A stretch of DNA of 6,374 bases, taken from assembly GCA_024709185.1 (NCBI GenBank), contig JANJXE010000434.1, positions 1 through 6,374 of the forward strand. The letters run 5' to 3'. Position numbers and translations under genes: made by a program. How positions within the stretch are numbered: the stretch's first letter is position 1; each line of letters begins with the position of its first letter. Shown here in pieces: positions 1-5,986 of the stretch. The DNA is from Paludibacter sp. GTDB taxonomy: Bacteria; Bacteroidota; Bacteroidia; Bacteroidales; Paludibacteraceae. Below the pieces are notes generated by a model, which was given only the letters and a program-made list of their open reading frames with translations, made no database searches and was not told the origin of the DNA.

Positions 1-519
1 GGTTACGAATCGCTTACTCAATCGTTTGCCGAACCTTTTGTGTACGGCATCGAAGATATCGATTTCAACATCACACCCAACATTAAAGTGGGTGGTATTA
101 CTGCCAATGTGGATTTCTACCTGCTGAAAGGGCTTTACCTCACAGGGGGTGTGGTTCAGACCAATTTTGACCTGGGCGTTAATCTTATCCCGAAAGAACC
201 AATGATGATTGGTGAAATTGAGTACCAGCCTGAAGATATCGGCGAACTGAATGTTTCCATTCTTCCTGAACGTAAATTATCGCCCTATGCCGGACTTGGT
301 TTCGGAAGAACCATCTCCCGGGATAAAAAGCTGGCTTTAAATTTCGAGTTGGGTGCCTATCACATGGGTTCGTATGTTATCGACATGACCGGAACCGGTT
401 TGTTACAAGGAAATTCGGATAATGAATCGGTACAACGGATTAATACCGTATTGACAGATTTCAGTTGGAGTGGTATTTATCCGGTGGTGAAACTCGGATT
501 GTCGTTCCGGATATTTTAA
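1..519 (+). CDS. Outer-membrane beta-barrel protein, copy 1 (5' end outside window)
   Basis: The reading frame is open from base 1 and ends in TAA at 517-519, giving the last 172 residues of a protein whose full-length paralogues here have 230. By alignment it begins at paralogue residue 59, so signal peptide and first strands lie outside the window. Alternating polar/hydrophobic stretches (IKVGGITANVDFYL, LSPYAGLGFG, LALNFELGAY) and the C-terminal LGLSFRIF with final Phe are typical of a small outer-membrane barrel recognised by the BAM machinery. It differs from copy 2 at a few residues (KEPMM for KDPMK, NVSILPERK for NVKILPERR, NESVQRINTVLT for NASVKRINEVLS). Its first 119 bases equal those of copy 3 exactly, while the remainder is far more diverged. 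No terminator-like hairpin follows within 60 bases. The function is unknown; the barrel assignment is inferred from strand pattern and terminus. Confidence 0.85.
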   Translation, partial: GYESLTQSFAEPFVYGIEDIDFNITPNIKVGGITANVDFYLLKGLYLTGGVVQTNFDLGVNLIPKEPMMIGEIEYQPEDIGELNVSILPERKLSPYAGLGFGRTISRDKKLALNFELGAYHMGSYVIDMTGTGLLQGNSDNESVQRINTVLTDFSWSGIYPVVKLGLSFRIF

Positions 520-580
520 ATCACCCCATATCAATCAGATTCTCAAAACACAGGATTTGCTGACAAAAAAAATTATTTTA

Positions 581-614
581 ACGTAAACATTTACATATAA
601 TAACATGTTTACGT
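581..614. promoter_or_regulatory. Perfect 10-bp inverted repeat, candidate operator upstream of lipoprotein A
   Basis: ACGTAAACAT at 581-590 is mirrored exactly by ATGTTTACGT at 605-614 with a 14-bp A/T-only-but-one spacer. No T-run follows the right arm, so it does not look like an intrinsic terminator. Part of the left arm (TAAACATTT, 584-592) recurs directly at 643-651. It lies in the only long gap of the array (520-724), the natural place for a promoter serving lipoprotein A and the genes downstream. I found no convincing Bacteroidota promoter (TTG near -33, TAnnTTTG near -7) in this gap; the closest is TAGTATTG at 654-661, with one mismatch and no clear -33 box. The operator role is inferred. 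The remainder of the gap is A/T-rich, including an A8 run (565-572) and a T7 run (698-704), with nothing else I can identify. Confidence 0.4.
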
Positions 615-724
615 AATCAGATGTCATTTTATCAAAAACAGATAAACATTTCGTAGTATTGCTTGCTCTGCAAAACGCAAAGCGTAGTAATAAATCATTT
701 TTTTATTTATTAAAAATTTACTTT

Positions 725-2485
725 ATGAAGAAGCTATTTTTGGTAGTAATGACCGTTTCATTCGTGATCCTGAATAGTCGATGCACCTTTACCGAAGACA
801 TCGACAAACTCACTAATCTGGCTACCGACTCCCTGAGTCTGGTACTCGGAACTCCTGTTTTTGATACAGGCCTGCAACTTTCAATTAAAAATGCAAAAAC
901 CAACGACTACATCGAAGATGCAGAAGTAACGGTGACAGTAAGTGGTAAAGATGCCGCTATCGTTTACAACAACCTGGGAATTAAGTCCAGTGCCTACAAA
1001 ACCAAGCTGGGAATTATCCACCTTATTCTGGACCCAACGAAAATTGACTCAGCAGCCATGCTGACAACTCCTAAAGAGTTTGATATGCAAATTTCGGCAC
1101 CGGGTTATACATCGGTGACTCAGCGGGTTCAGTTTGAAAGTAAGACCACACAACTTCAAACGGTGAACCTGGTGAAGCTCAACGATGCTCCCGAAGGAGT
1201 AGTGGTAGCCAGCGCTTCCGGCTTTGCCAGTTCCAGCGCTTCCGGTTCAACCACCACTACAGGAGTCCTTCCTCTTAACGGAGGGGAGCAGCAATTAAAG
1301 CTGGAACCAGGTGTGGTACTGCGTGATGCTTCCGGAGCAGCCGTAACAGGTACAGTAGCAGCCAATGTGGTTTACTACGACCCTACAGCCAACAATGCCG
1401 AATCGGTTTTCCCGGGAGGATTAATAGCTACTGTAGATTTTGGTGGAGGTAACAAGGATGTGGTTGCCTTAGAGCCCATCGGTATGTTTAATATTAAGCT
1501 CACAGCTGGAGGTAAAAGCGTCAAGACCTTTTCGAATGGTGGTTTAACGATAAGAACCGAGATTCCGGATGGAGTTATTAACCCTTCCAACGAGCAGCCT
1601 TACAAGGAGAATGATAAAGTTGACATGTGGAGCCGAGAGGAAGGTTCGGGTGAATGGAAATTTGAGAAAGAGGCCACCGTGAAAAATGTGAACGGTAAAC
1701 TGATACTGGAAGAAAGTGTAACACACCTCTCCGATCATATGTTTGTACGCCCCTTTAGAGGTTGTGAAATAAGTATTTATGCAAACTTTTCAGGAAAGGT
1801 GTCAGGATATGGTAATTATACATCTACAATGGAAAAAGTACTTTTTTACATTGTAGATGAGAAAGGAAAGGAGAGACAAGTTAATAGTAATAGATTAGAT
1901 ATGGGAAGAGATGGAACAGTACTTGGGAGGAGTGTCTCTGCCCGGGTATTTATAAGAAGTCAGTCTGAAAAAATTAAAATTATCCCCTCTCCTGATAATG
2001 TTAAGAAAATGGCATTTAGTCAAACTCTGTTTAATATACCAGCTGATTGCGCAGATCTGATAACAAATAACATCACTGTTACCGAGGCTGCTGTTTCCGA
2101 CCCTAACCTCAATATCAATTTCAATTTGCAGGTTTCGTCGGGTCCGCTGACTGTAAAACCAAGCATGGAAATTAAATACCGCAAAACAGGTTCAGGTACA
2201 ACCTACAGCAGTGCCTTTTTAACCCTCGGTACCGGAAAGATGAGCATAGCTTTAAATACCGACTACGATGTCGCAATAACCTTAGGAGCCAATCAGGGAA
2301 AAGCGAAGATGAAGATTGAAGCCGACGGCACCGATCGTTACAAAGTAACCTTCTCCGGACTATCGCTGGGCGATCAATCCAGCAGCGCCTCCATTGTAAT
2401 TCAGGCTCAAAAAGCGGCCGATGGAAGCATCAATGTTTCATACAAAGTGGAAGTAGATGCCGATGTTATAGGCCAGTTAACGTAA
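725..2485 (+). CDS. Putative surface lipoprotein A, multidomain beta-rich protein with a variable cysteine-bracketed domain
   Basis: This 586-residue protein has no family name I recognise. ATG 725 is chosen because MKKLFLVV starts a signal peptide and matches the paralogue's start; the in-frame TTG at 659 adds 22 unconserved residues. Residues 1-20 end in LNSRC; Cys20 followed by TFTED suggests lipidation and export to the surface, although Arg before the Cys is atypical. Residues about 35-155 resemble a carboxypeptidase-regulatory/Ig-like fold (EDAEVTVTVSG, ISAPGY, VNLV). A Ser/Ala/Thr/Gly linker spans about 162-180. Residues about 181-335 contain VVLRDASGAAVTGTV, EPIGMFNIKL and VDMWSREEGSGEW, a pattern like the CILP/FAM171-type extracellular module (tentative). 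Residues 340-442 are the variable domain, bounded by Cys347 and Cys442. Residues 446-586 form another beta-rich domain. Cys20, Cys347 and Cys442 are the only cysteines. A hairpin and barrel 2 follow. A role in adhesion, recognition or envelope structure is inference. Confidence 0.85.
   Translation: MKKLFLVVMTVSFVILNSRCTFTEDIDKLTNLATDSLSLVLGTPVFDTGLQLSIKNAKTNDYIEDAEVTVTVSGKDAAIVYNNLGIKSSAYKTKLGIIHLILDPTKIDSAAMLTTPKEFDMQISAPGYTSVTQRVQFESKTTQLQTVNLVKLNDAPEGVVVASASGFASSSASGSTTTTGVLPLNGGEQQLKLEPGVVLRDASGAAVTGTVAANVVYYDPTANNAESVFPGGLIATVDFGGGNKDVVALEPIGMFNIKLTAGGKSVKTFSNGGLTIRTEIPDGVINPSNEQPYKENDKVDMWSREEGSGEWKFEKEATVKNVNGKLILEESVTHLSDHMFVRPFRGCEISIYANFSGKVSGYGNYTSTMEKVLFYIVDEKGKERQVNSNRLDMGRDGTVLGRSVSARVFIRSQSEKIKIIPSPDNVKKMAFSQTLFNIPADCADLITNNITVTEAAVSDPNLNINFNLQVSSGPLTVKPSMEIKYRKTGSGTTYSSAFLTLGTGKMSIALNTDYDVAITLGANQGKAKMKIEADGTDRYKVTFSGLSLGDQSSSASIVIQAQKAADGSINVSYKVEVDADVIGQLT
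1209..1245 (+). repeat. 13-bp direct repeat in the Ser/Ala linker of lipoprotein A
   Basis: CCAGCGCTTCCGG occurs at 1209-1221 and again at 1233-1245, a 24-bp period that encodes the repeated ASASG/SSASG pattern of the linker. Lipoprotein B keeps the amino-acid composition but lacks the exact DNA repeat. It probably marks slippage-driven growth of a flexible interdomain linker (inference). Confidence 0.6.
1742..2047 (+). other. Variable-domain segment of lipoprotein A
   Basis: Alignment to lipoprotein B is gap-free through Met339 (codon at 1739) and breaks down at the next codon. It returns around AGTCAAAC (about 2016) in the shared FSQTLF..P.DC motif. In between, only short anchors survive: FSGKVS, KG.E, DGT and IKI.PS. 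Base composition changes too: 1801-1860 has 17 G/C in 60, whereas 1261-1320, in the conserved part, has 31. Arginine is mostly AGA/AGG here, whereas CGN is common outside. Cys347 and Cys442 bracket the domain and could close it by a disulfide (inference). Confidence 0.75.
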
Positions 2486-2499
2486 ACTCATCTGTAAAT

Positions 2500-2535
2500 A
2501 ACACCTGCACTCATTCAAACAGTGCAGGTGTTTTT
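2500..2535 (+). terminator. Intrinsic terminator/attenuator between lipoprotein A and barrel 2
   Basis: A perfect 12-bp stem (2500-2511 with 2521-2532) encloses a 9-base loop and runs into T5 at 2531-2535. It starts 14 nt after the lipoprotein stop and ends 24 nt before the barrel ATG. The equivalent hairpin at 5093-5132 has two base pairs changed on both sides, preserving pairing. With so little space before the next start, it probably lowers rather than blocks barrel transcription (inference). Confidence 0.85.
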
Positions 2536-2559
2536 AATCACAACTAACACATAAAATAT

Positions 2560-3252
2560 ATGAACAAAATATTGATTTTACCGGTACTCATGCTACTATT
2601 GGGTACACCAGCTATACAAGCGCAGGACAGTTCACCCAAGAAAATCGGTTTAGCCATCGGAGGAAGTGCCTCCACCAATGGATTGGGATTCAGTGTTATC
2701 GCTGCACTGAACCGATCTATTGCAGTGCGGGTGGGTTACGAATCGCTGACACAATCGTTCGCCGAGCCTTTTGTTTACGGCATCGAAGATATCGATTTTA
2801 ACATCACACCGAATATCAAAGTGGGTGGTATTACTGCCAATGTAGATTTCTATCTACTGAAAGGTCTTTACCTCACAGGAGGTGTGGTTCAAACGAACTT
2901 CGACCTGGGTGTGAATCTCATCCCAAAAGATCCAATGAAGATTGGCGAAATTGAGTACCAGCCCGAAGATATCGGCGAACTGAATGTGAAGATTCTTCCC
3001 GAACGTCGCCTTTCACCCTATGCTGGACTGGGTTTCGGAAGAACCATCTCCCGCGATAAAAAACTTGCGCTGAACTTTGAGCTGGGTGCCTATCACATGG
3101 GATCGTATGTTATCGACATGACAGGAACTGGTTTATTGCAGGGCAATTCGGATAATGCATCGGTAAAGCGCATCAATGAAGTGCTGAGCGATTTCAGCTG
3201 GAGTGGAATCTATCCGGTGGCAAAACTGGGATTGTCGTTCCGGATATTTTAA
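2560..3252 (+). CDS. Outer-membrane beta-barrel protein, copy 2
   Basis: This 230-residue protein begins at an ATG after an A-rich leader (ACACATAAAATAT) with no Shine-Dalgarno sequence, usual for Bacteroidota. Residues 1-21 are a signal peptide (Lys3, hydrophobic core, PAIQA then QDSS). The mature part shows about eight amphipathic strands, among them GLAIGGS, GLGFSVIAAL, SIAVRVGYE, ANVDFYL, GLYLTGGVV, PYAGLGFG, LALNFELGAY and AKLGLSFRIF, ending in Phe. This fits a small porin-like or OmpA/OmpW-sized barrel, but I cannot assign a named family. It has no cysteine after the signal peptide. It sits behind lipoprotein A and its hairpin and is 43 nt upstream of lipoprotein B with no terminator between, so B is probably cotranscribed. 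Constant pairing with the lipoprotein suggests the barrel assists display or anchoring of its neighbour (inference). Confidence 0.9.
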   Translation: MNKILILPVLMLLLGTPAIQAQDSSPKKIGLAIGGSASTNGLGFSVIAALNRSIAVRVGYESLTQSFAEPFVYGIEDIDFNITPNIKVGGITANVDFYLLKGLYLTGGVVQTNFDLGVNLIPKDPMKIGEIEYQPEDIGELNVKILPERRLSPYAGLGFGRTISRDKKLALNFELGAYHMGSYVIDMTGTGLLQGNSDNASVKRINEVLSDFSWSGIYPVAKLGLSFRIF

Positions 3253-3295
3253 TGCTAATATCAATTATGTATTCAAATCATAAAATTATACTGTA

Positions 3296-5080
3296 ATGAA
3301 AAAGCTATTTTTGGTAGTAATGACCATTTCTTTTGTGGTACTCACCAGCCGATGCACGTTCACCGAAGACATCGAAAAACTCACTAATCTGGCTACCGAC
3401 TCGCTGAGTCTGGTACTCGGAACTCCTGTGTTTGACACAGGCCTGCAACTTGCAATTAAAAATGCAAAAACCAACGACTACATCGAGGATGCAGTAGTAA
3501 CGGTGACGGTGAGCGGAAAAGATGCCGCTATCGTTTACAACAACCTGGGAATCAAATCCAGTGCCTACAAAACCAAGCTGGGGCTCATCCACCTGATTCT
3601 GGACCCAACCAAAATTGATTCGGCAGCTATGCTGACCACTCCCAAAGAATTTGATCTGCAAATTTCGGCACCAGGCTATACTTCTGTTACCCAGCGGGTT
3701 CAGTTTGAACGGAAAAGGACGCGTATTCTGACCGTAAATTTAGTGAAACTCAACGATGCTCCCGAAGGAGTAGTAGTAGCCAGCGCACCCTCCTTTGCCA
3801 GTTCAAGTGCTTCGGGTTCGACCACTTCAACAGCCGTACTACCGCTGAATGGTGGAGAGCAACAACTAAGCTTAGCACCCGGCGTGGTACTTCGCGATGC
3901 TTCAGGAGCAGCGGTAACAGGAACAGTTACAGCTAATGTTGTTTACTACGACCCTACTGCCAACAATGCAGCATCGATATTCCCCGGTGGATTGACTGCA
4001 AGAGTAAATCTGGGTGGTGGCACCAGGGATGAGCTTTCTTTAGAGCCCATCGGCATGTTTAACATTAAGTTCACAGCTGGAGGTAAAAGCGTTAAAACCT
4101 TTTCGAATGGTGGTTTAACCCTGAAAACCGAGATCCCTGTAGGGGCAATTAATCCTTCCACCAACCAACCTTACAAGGTAAATGAAAAAGTTGACATGTG
4201 GAGCCGTGAGGAAGGTTCGGGTGAATGGACCTTTGAAAAAGAGGCAACCGTGAAAAACGTGAACGGTAAACTGATACTGGAAGAAAGTGTAACACACCTG
4301 TCAGATCATATGTATTTAAGGCACAAAACACCTTGTACATTTCGAATTAGAGCTTCATTTAGTGGAAAAGTTTCAGAATATAATAGAAAATCCAACGCAT
4401 TTAGTATTGGTGAAGGGGTAGATATTTTCTACGTATACAAGGATGGAAAAGAGAAACTTTTTGACCGTTACGCTTTCAGAGTAAATGATGACGGAACAAT
4501 TAGTAGTAATTTTATCACAGAACCAATTACATTGGATGCTAATATTGCGAAAATAAAAATTGTCCCCTCTACGTATCATCATAAAAAACTAATTTTTAGT
4601 CAAACCTTGTTTGATGTACCAACTGACTGCTCAAATTTCGGAGTAAACATCACAGTTACCGAGGATGTTGCTCCAAACCCCAACCTGGACATTAATTTCA
4701 ATCTGCAGGTTTCATCGGGTCCGCTTACTGTAAAACCAAATTTAGAAATTAAATACCGCAAAACAGGTTCGGGTAACGAATACAGCAGTGCCTTTTTAAC
4801 CGTTGGCTCCGGAAAGATGAGCATAGCTTTAAACACCGATTACGATGTCGCAATAACCTTAGGAGCCAATCAGGGAAAAGCGAAGATGAAGATTGAAGCC
4901 GACGGCACCGATCGTTACAAAGTAACCTTCTCCGGACTATCGCTGGTCGATATACTATCGCAGGACGAACAATCCAGCAGCGCCCCCATTGTAATTCAGG
5001 CTCAAAAACAACCCGATGGTAGCATCAATGTTTCATACAAAGTGGAAGTGGATGCCGATGTTTTAAACCAATTAATGTAA
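3296..5080 (+). CDS. Putative surface lipoprotein B, paralogue of lipoprotein A
   Basis: This 594-residue paralogue of lipoprotein A has the same architecture. The signal peptide ends in LTSRC (Cys20) followed by TFTED. Next come a carboxypeptidase-regulatory-like domain, a Ser/Ala/Thr linker, the module with EPIGMFNIKF and VDMWSREEGSGEW, a variable domain and a beta-rich C-terminal domain. Residues 1-339 align with A without gaps. Cys347 is at the identical position and the second bracket cysteine is Cys445, so the loop is three residues longer. These are again the only cysteines besides Cys20. Near the C-terminus it carries six extra residues from an 18-bp tandem duplication. The ATG follows barrel 2 after 43 A/T-rich bases lacking a hairpin or recognisable promoter, suggesting cotranscription. 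Function is unknown; an exposed envelope protein is inferred from the lipobox and domain style. Confidence 0.87.
   Translation: MKKLFLVVMTISFVVLTSRCTFTEDIEKLTNLATDSLSLVLGTPVFDTGLQLAIKNAKTNDYIEDAVVTVTVSGKDAAIVYNNLGIKSSAYKTKLGLIHLILDPTKIDSAAMLTTPKEFDLQISAPGYTSVTQRVQFERKRTRILTVNLVKLNDAPEGVVVASAPSFASSSASGSTTSTAVLPLNGGEQQLSLAPGVVLRDASGAAVTGTVTANVVYYDPTANNAASIFPGGLTARVNLGGGTRDELSLEPIGMFNIKFTAGGKSVKTFSNGGLTLKTEIPVGAINPSTNQPYKVNEKVDMWSREEGSGEWTFEKEATVKNVNGKLILEESVTHLSDHMYLRHKTPCTFRIRASFSGKVSEYNRKSNAFSIGEGVDIFYVYKDGKEKLFDRYAFRVNDDGTISSNFITEPITLDANIAKIKIVPSTYHHKKLIFSQTLFDVPTDCSNFGVNITVTEDVAPNPNLDINFNLQVSSGPLTVKPNLEIKYRKTGSGNEYSSAFLTVGSGKMSIALNTDYDVAITLGANQGKAKMKIEADGTDRYKVTFSGLSLVDILSQDEQSSSAPIVIQAQKQPDGSINVSYKVEVDADVLNQLM
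4313..4627 (+). other. Variable-domain segment of lipoprotein B
   Basis: This is the counterpart of 1742-2047. It starts right after Met339, and its sequence is largely unlike copy A until KK..FSQTLF..P.DC. The protein keeps FSGKVS, DGKE, DGT and IKI.PS, so the fold is probably shared. The DNA is AT-rich: 4501-4560 has 15 G/C in 60. Cys347 and Cys445 bracket it. Confidence 0.75.
4937..4972 (+). repeat. Imperfect 18-bp tandem duplication in lipoprotein B
   Basis: CTATCGCTGGTCGATA (from 4937) is followed 18 bp later by CTATCGCAGGACGAAC (from 4955). Lipoprotein A has a single unit at the corresponding place (near 2360-2377). The extra unit adds six residues, giving LSLVDILSQDEQSSS where A has LSLGDQSSS. 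It is in frame and falls just before the last conserved beta-rich stretch. Confidence 0.75.
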
Positions 5081-5092
5081 ACACCCGAGTAC

Positions 5093-5132
5093 AAATCACC
5101 TGCACCCAATAAATACGGTGCAGGTGATTTTT
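5093..5132 (+). terminator. Intrinsic terminator/attenuator between lipoprotein B and barrel 3
   Basis: A perfect 14-bp stem (5093-5106 with 5117-5130) with a 10-base loop ends in a T-run (5128-5132). It begins 12 nt after the lipoprotein stop and ends 22 nt before the barrel ATG. Compared with the hairpin at 2500-2535, the pair 2501:2531 (A:T) has become 5096:5127 (T:A), and 2511:2521 (T:A) has become 5106:5117 (C:G). The loops share no obvious sequence. Confidence 0.87.
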
Positions 5133-5154
5133 AATCAACAAACACATAAAATAT

Positions 5155-5847
5155 ATGAACAAAATATTGATTTTACCGGTACTCATGCTACTATTGGGTA
5201 CACCAGCTATACAATCGCAGGATAGTTCACCAAAGAAAATCGGTTTAGCCATCGGAGGAAGTGCCTCCACCAATGGATTAGGAGTTAGTGTTATCGCTGC
5301 CTTGAACCGCTCTATTGCAGTGCGCGTGGGTTACGAATCGCTTACTCAATCGTTTGCCGAACCTTTTGTGTACGGCATCGAAGATATCGATTTCAACATC
5401 ACACCCAACATTAAAGTGGGTGGTATTACTGCCAATGTGGATTTCTATCTACTGAAAGGTCTATACCTCACAGGAGGTGTGGTGCAAACCAACTTCGACC
5501 TGGGTGTGAATCTCATCCCAAAAGATCCGATGAAAATTGGCGAAATTGAGTACCAGCCCGAAGATATCGGCGAACTGAATGTAAAGATTCTTCCCGAACG
5601 TCGCCTTTCACCCTATGCAGGACTGGGTTTCGGAAGAACCATCTCCCGCGATAAAAAACTTGCGCTGAACTTTGAGCTGGGCGCCTATCACATGGGATCG
5701 TATGTAATCGACATGACAGGAACGGGTTTGTTGCAGGGCAATTCGGATAATGCATCGGTGAAACGCATCAATGAAGTGCTGAGCGGATTCAGCTGGAGCG
5801 GACTTTATCCTGTAGTAAAATTGGGATTATCGTTCCGTATATTTTAA
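5155..5847 (+). CDS. Outer-membrane beta-barrel protein, copy 3
   Basis: This 230-residue protein is nearly identical to copy 2. I count five substitutions (A21S, F44V, D211G, I217L, A221V), with residues 45-210 unchanged despite many synonymous base differences, which indicates strong purifying selection. Signal peptide residues 1-21 end in PAIQS before QDSS, so Ser replaces Ala at the cleavage position, still acceptable for signal peptidase I. It ends in LGLSFRIF with terminal Phe, as expected for BAM-dependent insertion. Codons 59-98 carry a 119-bp tract identical to copy 1, so the gene is mosaic. It is the last gene of the array and is followed after about 33 nt by a strong terminator. 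Role as for copy 2: inferred outer-membrane partner of the preceding lipoprotein. Confidence 0.9.
   Translation: MNKILILPVLMLLLGTPAIQSQDSSPKKIGLAIGGSASTNGLGVSVIAALNRSIAVRVGYESLTQSFAEPFVYGIEDIDFNITPNIKVGGITANVDFYLLKGLYLTGGVVQTNFDLGVNLIPKDPMKIGEIEYQPEDIGELNVKILPERRLSPYAGLGFGRTISRDKKLALNFELGAYHMGSYVIDMTGTGLLQGNSDNASVKRINEVLSGFSWSGLYPVVKLGLSFRIF
5329..5447 (+). repeat. 119-bp tract identical to barrel copy 1 (bases 1-119)
   Basis: By hand comparison, 5329-5447 matches 1-119 at every base. The same stretch in barrel 2 (2734-2852) differs at 10 positions, all synonymous. From 5448 to the stop, barrel 3 differs from barrel 1 at about 74 of 400 positions but from barrel 2 at only about 24. The left limit of the tract is unknown because barrel 1 is cut by the window edge. 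This is the signature of a gene-conversion patch. Confidence 0.8.
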
Positions 5848-5880
5848 ACGTAAAGAGAAGCTTGAGTGAATAAAGGAAGC

Positions 5881-5920
5881 AGCCCCCCGTACGATCAACT
5901 GCTTACGGGGGGCTACTTTT
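5881..5920 (+). terminator. Strong intrinsic terminator after barrel 3
   Basis: A perfect 11-bp G/C-rich stem (AGCCCCCCGTA at 5881-5891 with its complement at 5904-5914) encloses a 12-base loop and is followed by AC and T4 (5917-5920). It lies 33 nt past the barrel 3 stop. Its sequence is unrelated to the two hairpins inside the array, and its stem has many more G:C pairs, consistent with a true end of the transcription unit. Confidence 0.88.
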
Positions 5921-5947
5921 CACTTCAGGTTATCTTTTTTGTAGAAG

Positions 5948-5986
5948 ACCCGCTGCCGGTGTGTTGCCATCACACATGCAGCGGGT
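5948..5986. other. Long hairpin in the convergent intergenic region
   Basis: ACCCGCTGC (5948-5956) pairs with GCAGCGGGT (5978-5986). After a 2x2 internal loop, GTGTG (5959-5963) pairs with CACAC (5971-5975), leaving a 7-base loop. Neither side has a good T-run, so it is not a textbook terminator for either strand, but its position downstream of the minus-strand gene suggests it may end or stabilise that transcript. The remaining bases 5987-6063 hold no gene I can support. Confidence 0.5.

Larger units (their letters stand above)
725..3252 (+). repeat. Tandem module copy A (lipoprotein - hairpin - barrel)
   Basis: This stretch and 3296-5847 are two head-to-tail copies of the same two-gene module. 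Lipoprotein starts are 2571 bp apart and barrel starts 2595 bp apart; the 24-bp difference reflects length changes in the variable domain, an 18-bp duplication near the lipoprotein 3' end and small spacer changes. The barrel tail at 1-519 is the remnant of an earlier copy, so at least three modules exist in the genome. Identity is high in most coding stretches, with many synonymous differences, so the duplication is not very recent. Confidence 0.9.
3296..5847 (+). repeat. Tandem module copy B (lipoprotein - hairpin - barrel)
   Basis: This is the second full copy of the module at 725-3252, in the same orientation and gene order, and includes the intergenic hairpin. The first 339 lipoprotein codons are colinear with copy A. 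4841-4946 equals 2264-2369 over 106 bp, and 5141-5214 equals 2546-2619 over 74 bp. Between these near-identical tracts lies the diverged segment 4313-4627. Confidence 0.9.

Noticed and set aside
565..704. A8 and T7 tracts as phase-variation switches
   Set aside because: Both are in an A/T-rich noncoding leader where such runs are expected; neither falls in a recognised promoter spacer or in a coding region.
659..724. An upstream TTG start extending lipoprotein A by 22 residues
   Set aside because: The extension lies in the A/T-rich leader, has no counterpart in lipoprotein B, and would bury the MKKLFLVV signal peptide start at 725.
1742..2047. Diversity-generating retroelement target in the variable domain
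   Set aside because: The differences are not confined to adenine-directed changes, and no template repeat or reverse transcriptase is present in the window.
3305..3661. Antisense reading frame of 118 codons opposite lipoprotein B
   Set aside because: It lies wholly within a well-supported gene, has no initiation context or recognisable motif, and is not kept at this length opposite lipoprotein A.
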